Positions 61,043-64,000 of a stretch of 64,000 bases of DNA are shown one piece after another. The position numbers and the translations under genes are program-made. Source of the DNA: Tsukamurella ocularis (GTDB lineage Bacteria > Actinomycetota > Actinomycetes > Mycobacteriales > Mycobacteriaceae). The stretch is taken from assembly GCF_024807615.1 (NCBI RefSeq), contig NZ_JANUCJ010000001.1, positions 744,001 through 808,000 of the forward strand. Direction: 5' to 3'. The notes below the pieces were generated by a model. The model saw only the letters and a list, made by a program, of their open reading frames with translations, ran no database searches and was not told where the DNA came from. Position 1 is the first letter of the stretch, and the number at the start of each line of letters is the position of its first letter.

Positions 61043-62549
61043 CGGTCACCGCCACCGATGCGGGCACCGGTTCCGCCTGCGGCACCGCCGGATTCACCCG
61101 CTCGGCGATGGACCGCGCCACGGCGCGGGCGCGCCGGCGGATCTTGGCGATGCTGCTGATGTAGTAGAGGTCGCCCGAGGCGATCTCGCCGAGCGCGTAC
61201 AGCCCCGGCACCGACGTGCCGTCGCGGCCGACGATCGCGTTGTCGGCGACATTGATCCGCAGCCCGCCATAGGGATTGCGGCGGGCGGTGCCGCCGTAGA
61301 CGAGCGAGGAGACCAGGCTGGCCGCCGCACCCGAGGGCGCCCCGGCGGGCGTCCGGGTCGCGTTGACCACGTGCTGGACGGCCTCGTCACCGTCGGCGCT
61401 GCTCACCACCAGCCCCGAGGCCGACGGCGCCACGTCCCGGACGCCGTGCCGCACGGTCAGCGCACCGTCGACGACCATGTCCCCGAGCACCTGCGCGCTC
61501 CGGGCGGGCAGCGGGTTGGCGAGGGCCTGGAAGGGCGCGTGCACCGACGCGACCATCGCCGACCGCGCCGAGCGGGTCATGGCGGACCACAGGTCGTTCG
61601 CGTAGTACTGGGCCACGCAGATCACCAGCCGCTGCACCTCGGGCGCGATCGAGACGGGGCGGCCGGCGAAGCCCGCGAGCCGGGGCCCGGCGGGCTCGGC
61701 GATCGCGCGGAAGGCGGCGCGCACCTCGGACCGGCGCAGGCCCTCGCCCACGGCGAGGTAGTCGACGATGTTCACGACGTCCTCCCATTCGAGGCCACCG
61801 TGCTTGAGCTGCACGCGCCGGATGAGCGCGCCCACATCGGGATCGAAGTCGAGCGGCTCGAGGTCGCTGCGCACGTCCGGGAGGATGCCCTGGCGCGAGG
61901 CCATCAACAGCCGGCCGTCCCAGCTGCGCGAGCGCACGGCCAGCGCGACGTCGATCGCGCTGAGGCCCGTGCCGATCACCGCGGCGGACTGGCCACCGAG
62001 GACGGTCGGCAGCCACTCGTCGACGGGGTACGGGTCCTGGGTGTAGTGCTCGGTCCCCTCGAGCCGGTACGGGTCGGCGGGCGGGCTCGACCCCAGCGCG
62101 AGCACGACCACGTCGTGTCGGTACGTCTCCGGTGCGAAGCCGGGGCGGTGCACGACGAGCCGCCACAGGTCGCCCTCGCGGGCCGCGTCGGTGACGCGGC
62201 CGGTGATCCTCGTGAGCGAGTCGCCGAAGTCCACCGCGCGGGCCTGCGTGCACTGCCGCAGGTAGCGGCCGTACGCCCAGCGCGGGACGAAGCTGTGCCC
62301 GCCCTCGACGAGGAGCTCCGGCTCGTTCGCGCGGCACCACTCGACGAACTCGCCGGGTTCCTCCGCGGAGATGGACATCGCGAAGGCCTGCCGGTTGAGC
62401 AGGGCGGAATCGGACTCCTCCGCGTACGCCCGGCCGGGTCCGATGACCCGGTCGGCGTAGACGGAGACGGACAGATCGTCGCTCACGGGCAGCTGCCGCA
62501 GCAGGCTCACGGCGGCGGCACCCCCTCCGACGATCCCGACTGACACCAC
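61035..62549 (-). CDS. FAD/NAD(P)-binding oxidoreductase
   Basis: A 504-residue flavoprotein. The FAD dinucleotide site is at the N-terminus (VGIVGGGAAAVSLLRQL), the NADP-type second site is VIGTGLSAIDVALAV near residue 192, and the FAD-contacting end is GLYALGEIASGDLYYIS. It is of the FAD-NAD(P)-binding (PF13454-like) type, with a hydroxylase or dehydrogenase role in metabolite or siderophore pathways among relatives. It is the first gene of a two-gene operon with the MFS exporter, behind a perfect palindrome at 62563-62588. Confidence 0.75.
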   Translation of the reverse strand: MVSVGIVGGGAAAVSLLRQLPVSDDLSVSVYADRVIGPGRAYAEESDSALLNRQAFAMSISAEEPGEFVEWCRANEPELLVEGGHSFVPRWAYGRYLRQCTQARAVDFGDSLTRITGRVTDAAREGDLWRLVVHRPGFAPETYRHDVVVLALGSSPPADPYRLEGTEHYTQDPYPVDEWLPTVLGGQSAAVIGTGLSAIDVALAVRSRSWDGRLLMASRQGILPDVRSDLEPLDFDPDVGALIRRVQLKHGGLEWEDVVNIVDYLAVGEGLRRSEVRAAFRAIAEPAGPRLAGFAGRPVSIAPEVQRLVICVAQYYANDLWSAMTRSARSAMVASVHAPFQALANPLPARSAQVLGDMVVDGALTVRHGVRDVAPSASGLVVSSADGDEAVQHVVNATRTPAGAPSGAAASLVSSLVYGGTARRNPYGGLRINVADNAIVGRDGTSVPGLYALGEIASGDLYYISSIAKIRRRARAVARSIAERVNPAVPQAEPVPASVAVTGG

Positions 62550-62562
62550 GACGCTCTCCCCT

Positions 62563-62588
62563 CGATCGTTACCTGTGCGTAACGATCG
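62563..62588. promoter_or_regulatory. 26-bp perfect inverted repeat, likely operator
   Basis: CGATCGTTAC (62563-62572), CTGTGC (62573-62578) and GTAACGATCG (62579-62588) form a perfect 10-6-10 palindrome centred 26 bp before the FAD-enzyme start. This is the size of a TetR or MarR dimer site. No regulator gene is adjacent inside the window. Confidence 0.7.
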
Positions 62589-62696
62589 TCGCGAAGGGCG
62601 ACACGGTGGGCAAGAGAAGATACGTCACACCGGACAAGGGTGGACAGACCGGACAAAGTCGTATATGCGCCTAACGAACAGCTCTTCCCTCAGTGC

Positions 62697-64000
62697 TCAC
62701 CAGTACGTATGGCGTGTGTGCGGCAGCGGCTGCGGGTCCGGCCCCTCGGCGGGTGGGGGCTGTACCAGGTGCACCACCTGGAGGATGTGGAACTGCTCCT
62801 GGTGCACCACCGCGAGCCCACCGTAGTCGAGCGAGACCTGCATGTCGGTGCCCATGAACCGGAACGGGCGGAAGGTCCACCACAGGTTGCCGTTCTCCTG
62901 CCGGAAATCGTCCTCGGGCCGGTCGGCGTCGGCGAGCACCCAGGCGGCGGTGCACTCGTCGGCCGCCCAGGACGCCCATTGGTTGACGCCCTTCTCCTTG
63001 TCCCAGAGCTTCCCGTCGGAGCGGCGGTCGCCGTCGTTCCCCATGTCCCGCAGGCCGTCGAACATTCCCGGCAGGCCGTCGTGCACGATCCGCAGCGAGG
63101 GCCACGCCCAGCTCGGCTGCACCTGGAAGAAGACGCAATCGCCGGGTCGCGCATTGTCACGGATGTAGCGCGCGGCGTAGCTGAAGTCACTGCCGCCCGG
63201 CTTCGATAGCGGGCTGTGCTGCCACAGGTAGCCGGGTATCGCAGTCACCGCCAGCACCGCGATCAGCGCCGCGCCGGCGACCCGCGGACGCGGCAGCGCC
63301 CGCGCCACCGTCGTGACCGCGGCAGCGAGCACGAGCACCACGCCCGGCACCGTGAAGCTCACGTACCGCCCCACGTACGACGGGACGATCGGCGAGACCA
63401 GCAGGATCGCCGCGAGCGGCACCAGTGCGCCGGCCAGGCCGTAGCGGAGCACGCAGGCGAGGTCCATGGGGGACGTGCCCGTCGGTGCCGCATCCGCCGG
63501 TCCACCGTCCCTCGTCCGCGCGGATCCGTCGACGCCGCGCCGCCACCAGAGCAGCGCGGCGACGGCGATCACGAGCCACGCCGCGATCGCGAAGGCGTAC
63601 GAGTGGTCGAACCACTGATCGACCAGTACGTTCTGGAAGATCCGCCACCCCGGCCATTGGAGCCAGGACACCTGGTCGCGCTGCGTCGCCGCGAGGATCA
63701 CCACGGGGCTCGCCAGCGCGATCGCTGCCGCCGACGCGATCACCGCGGGTCTCAGCACGGTGCGGGTGCGGGTCCGCTCGTCCGCGGCGAGGATCACCAG
63801 GACCGCGAGCACGAGGGTCGCGGAGTAGAGGAAGAGCACCGTCGCGAGCAGCAGCGCCGCACCGTAGGCGAGCCAGGCCCGACGGCGCGGGTCGCGCCGA
63901 CGACCGCTCGCCGCGCCGGGTTCACCGGGTTCACCGGGTTCACCGGTCGACGATGCGGCCCGGTGCGCAGCGATCAGCACGAGCGCCGCAGAGGCGATCA
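62697..64000 (-). CDS. multi-spanning membrane glycosyltransferase-like protein, N-terminus beyond the window
   Basis: At least 434 residues are present and the frame stays open to the last base, so the N-terminal part with the catalytic Asp, if any, is missing. Eight or more membrane helices are followed by a C-terminal soluble domain (from about 63200 onward, with a DCVFFQVQPSWAWPSLRIV segment). The layout resembles GT-C mannosyl- or arabinosyl-type transferases (GT39/ArnT-like) of mycolata. A Gly-Glu-Pro tandem repeat occurs in a cytoplasmic loop. The C-terminal domain hints at an extracellular sugar-binding lobe. Confidence 0.65.
   Translation of the reverse strand, partial: IASAALVLIAAHRAASSTGEPGEPGEPGAASGRRRDPRRRAWLAYGAALLLATVLFLYSATLVLAVLVILAADERTRTRTVLRPAVIASAAAIALASPVVILAATQRDQVSWLQWPGWRIFQNVLVDQWFDHSYAFAIAAWLVIAVAALLWWRRGVDGSARTRDGGPADAAPTGTSPMDLACVLRYGLAGALVPLAAILLVSPIVPSYVGRYVSFTVPGVVLVLAAAVTTVARALPRPRVAGAALIAVLAVTAIPGYLWQHSPLSKPGGSDFSYAARYIRDNARPGDCVFFQVQPSWAWPSLRIVHDGLPGMFDGLRDMGNDGDRRSDGKLWDKEKGVNQWASWAADECTAAWVLADADRPEDDFRQENGNLWWTFRPFRFMGTDMQVSLDYGGLAVVHQEQFHILQVVHLVQPPPAEGPDPQPLPHTRHTYW
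63916..63946. repeat. 9-bp tandem repeat in a loop of the membrane protein
   Basis: CCGGGTTCA occurs three times in direct succession, followed by CCGG, encoding repeated Gly-Glu-Pro in the reverse strand. It is a short in-frame minisatellite that can vary in copy number without breaking the protein. Confidence 0.7.

Larger units (their letters stand above)
661..63846. repeat. dispersed over-represented nonamer GCACCGTCG
   Basis: By eye I count roughly 28 copies on the plus strand and 17 of the complement (CGACGGTGC), often as GGCACCGTCG, for example 661-670, 8450-8459, 22671-22679, 43892-43901 and 54909-54918. At about 70% GC a random nonamer of this composition is expected about twice. Copies occur in genes and in intergenic DNA. 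Counts are approximate. Confidence 0.6.

Noticed and set aside
63916-63946. Mobile or phase-variable repeat as an independent element
   Set aside because: The 9-bp tandem repeat is in frame and codes Gly-Glu-Pro; it is part of the membrane protein, not a separate element.

Overview
The window is 64 kb of very GC-rich DNA (about 70% GC over most of its length) with gene content typical of the mycolic-acid Actinobacteria (order Mycobacteriales). The best markers are a galactan export and priming cluster (ABC permease, ABC ATPase, GlfT1), a proteasome activator Bpa/PafE ending in GQYL, an MspA-family porin, MMPL-type transport, an acyl-ACP desaturase and the pair TadA plus its companion protein. 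From memory, parts of the order follow Mycobacterium tuberculosis Rv3752c-Rv3754 (tadA, companion, tyrA), Rv3772 (pat) and Rv3777-Rv3783 (oxidoreductase, desulfurase-like, bpa, export, glfT1). A Tsukamurella-like genus is my guess; the sequence alone does not settle it.

Layout. 1-13 kb: a truncated WYL regulator, gluQ, a GlxA-type regulator, a giant MMPL transporter fused in frame to a tRNA-guanine-transglycosylase-like domain, a lipoprotein, arylamine N-acetyltransferase, tRNA-Ser(CGA), tadA and its companion, tyrA, a glycolipid-binding-like protein, a Rid protein and a DUF6918 protein. 13-24 kb: a CocE/NonD hydrolase, a GAF regulator and an aldehyde dehydrogenase sharing TGCAAC operator sequences, a GGDEF protein, a decayed VapC toxin, PAP2, CMD, DUF779 and FMN-oxidase genes, then tRNA-Arg(ACG) and tRNA-Ser(GCU). 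24-28 kb: an Asp23/AmaP envelope-stress cluster with a divergent ECF sigma factor. 28-42 kb: pat, a thioesterase, transporters, another GlxA regulator, a MaoC protein, small zinc-ribbon and CGNR proteins and an acyl-ACP desaturase. 42-48 kb: cspA, decayed gene fragments, and a lower-GC island with an MspA porin, small membrane proteins, a membrane-anchored polymorphic-toxin-like protein and a lipoprotein that may be its immunity partner, bordered by a resolvase fragment and tRNA-Ser(UGA). 48-64 kb: thiolase and SDR beta-oxidation genes, quinone oxidoreductase, LysE, desulfurase-like protein, bpa, galactan export/glfT1, an acyl-CoA synthetase, DoxX, an MFS plus FAD-enzyme operon behind a perfect palindrome, and a membrane glycosyltransferase-like gene that runs off the end.

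Four points stand out. (1) The toxin-like gene at 45454-47172 has an AT-richer C-terminal domain resembling colicin M around a D-x-Y-D motif, followed 8 bp later by a lipoprotein gene. (2) The MMPL transporter is fused to a TGT-like domain that has lost the zinc-binding cysteines and changed its substrate loop, close to gluQ. (3) The nonamer GCACCGTCG is strongly over-represented in both orientations. (4) Two inverted-repeat motifs, TGCAAC-N3-GTTGCA and the 26-bp CGATCGTTAC palindrome, look like undescribed operators.
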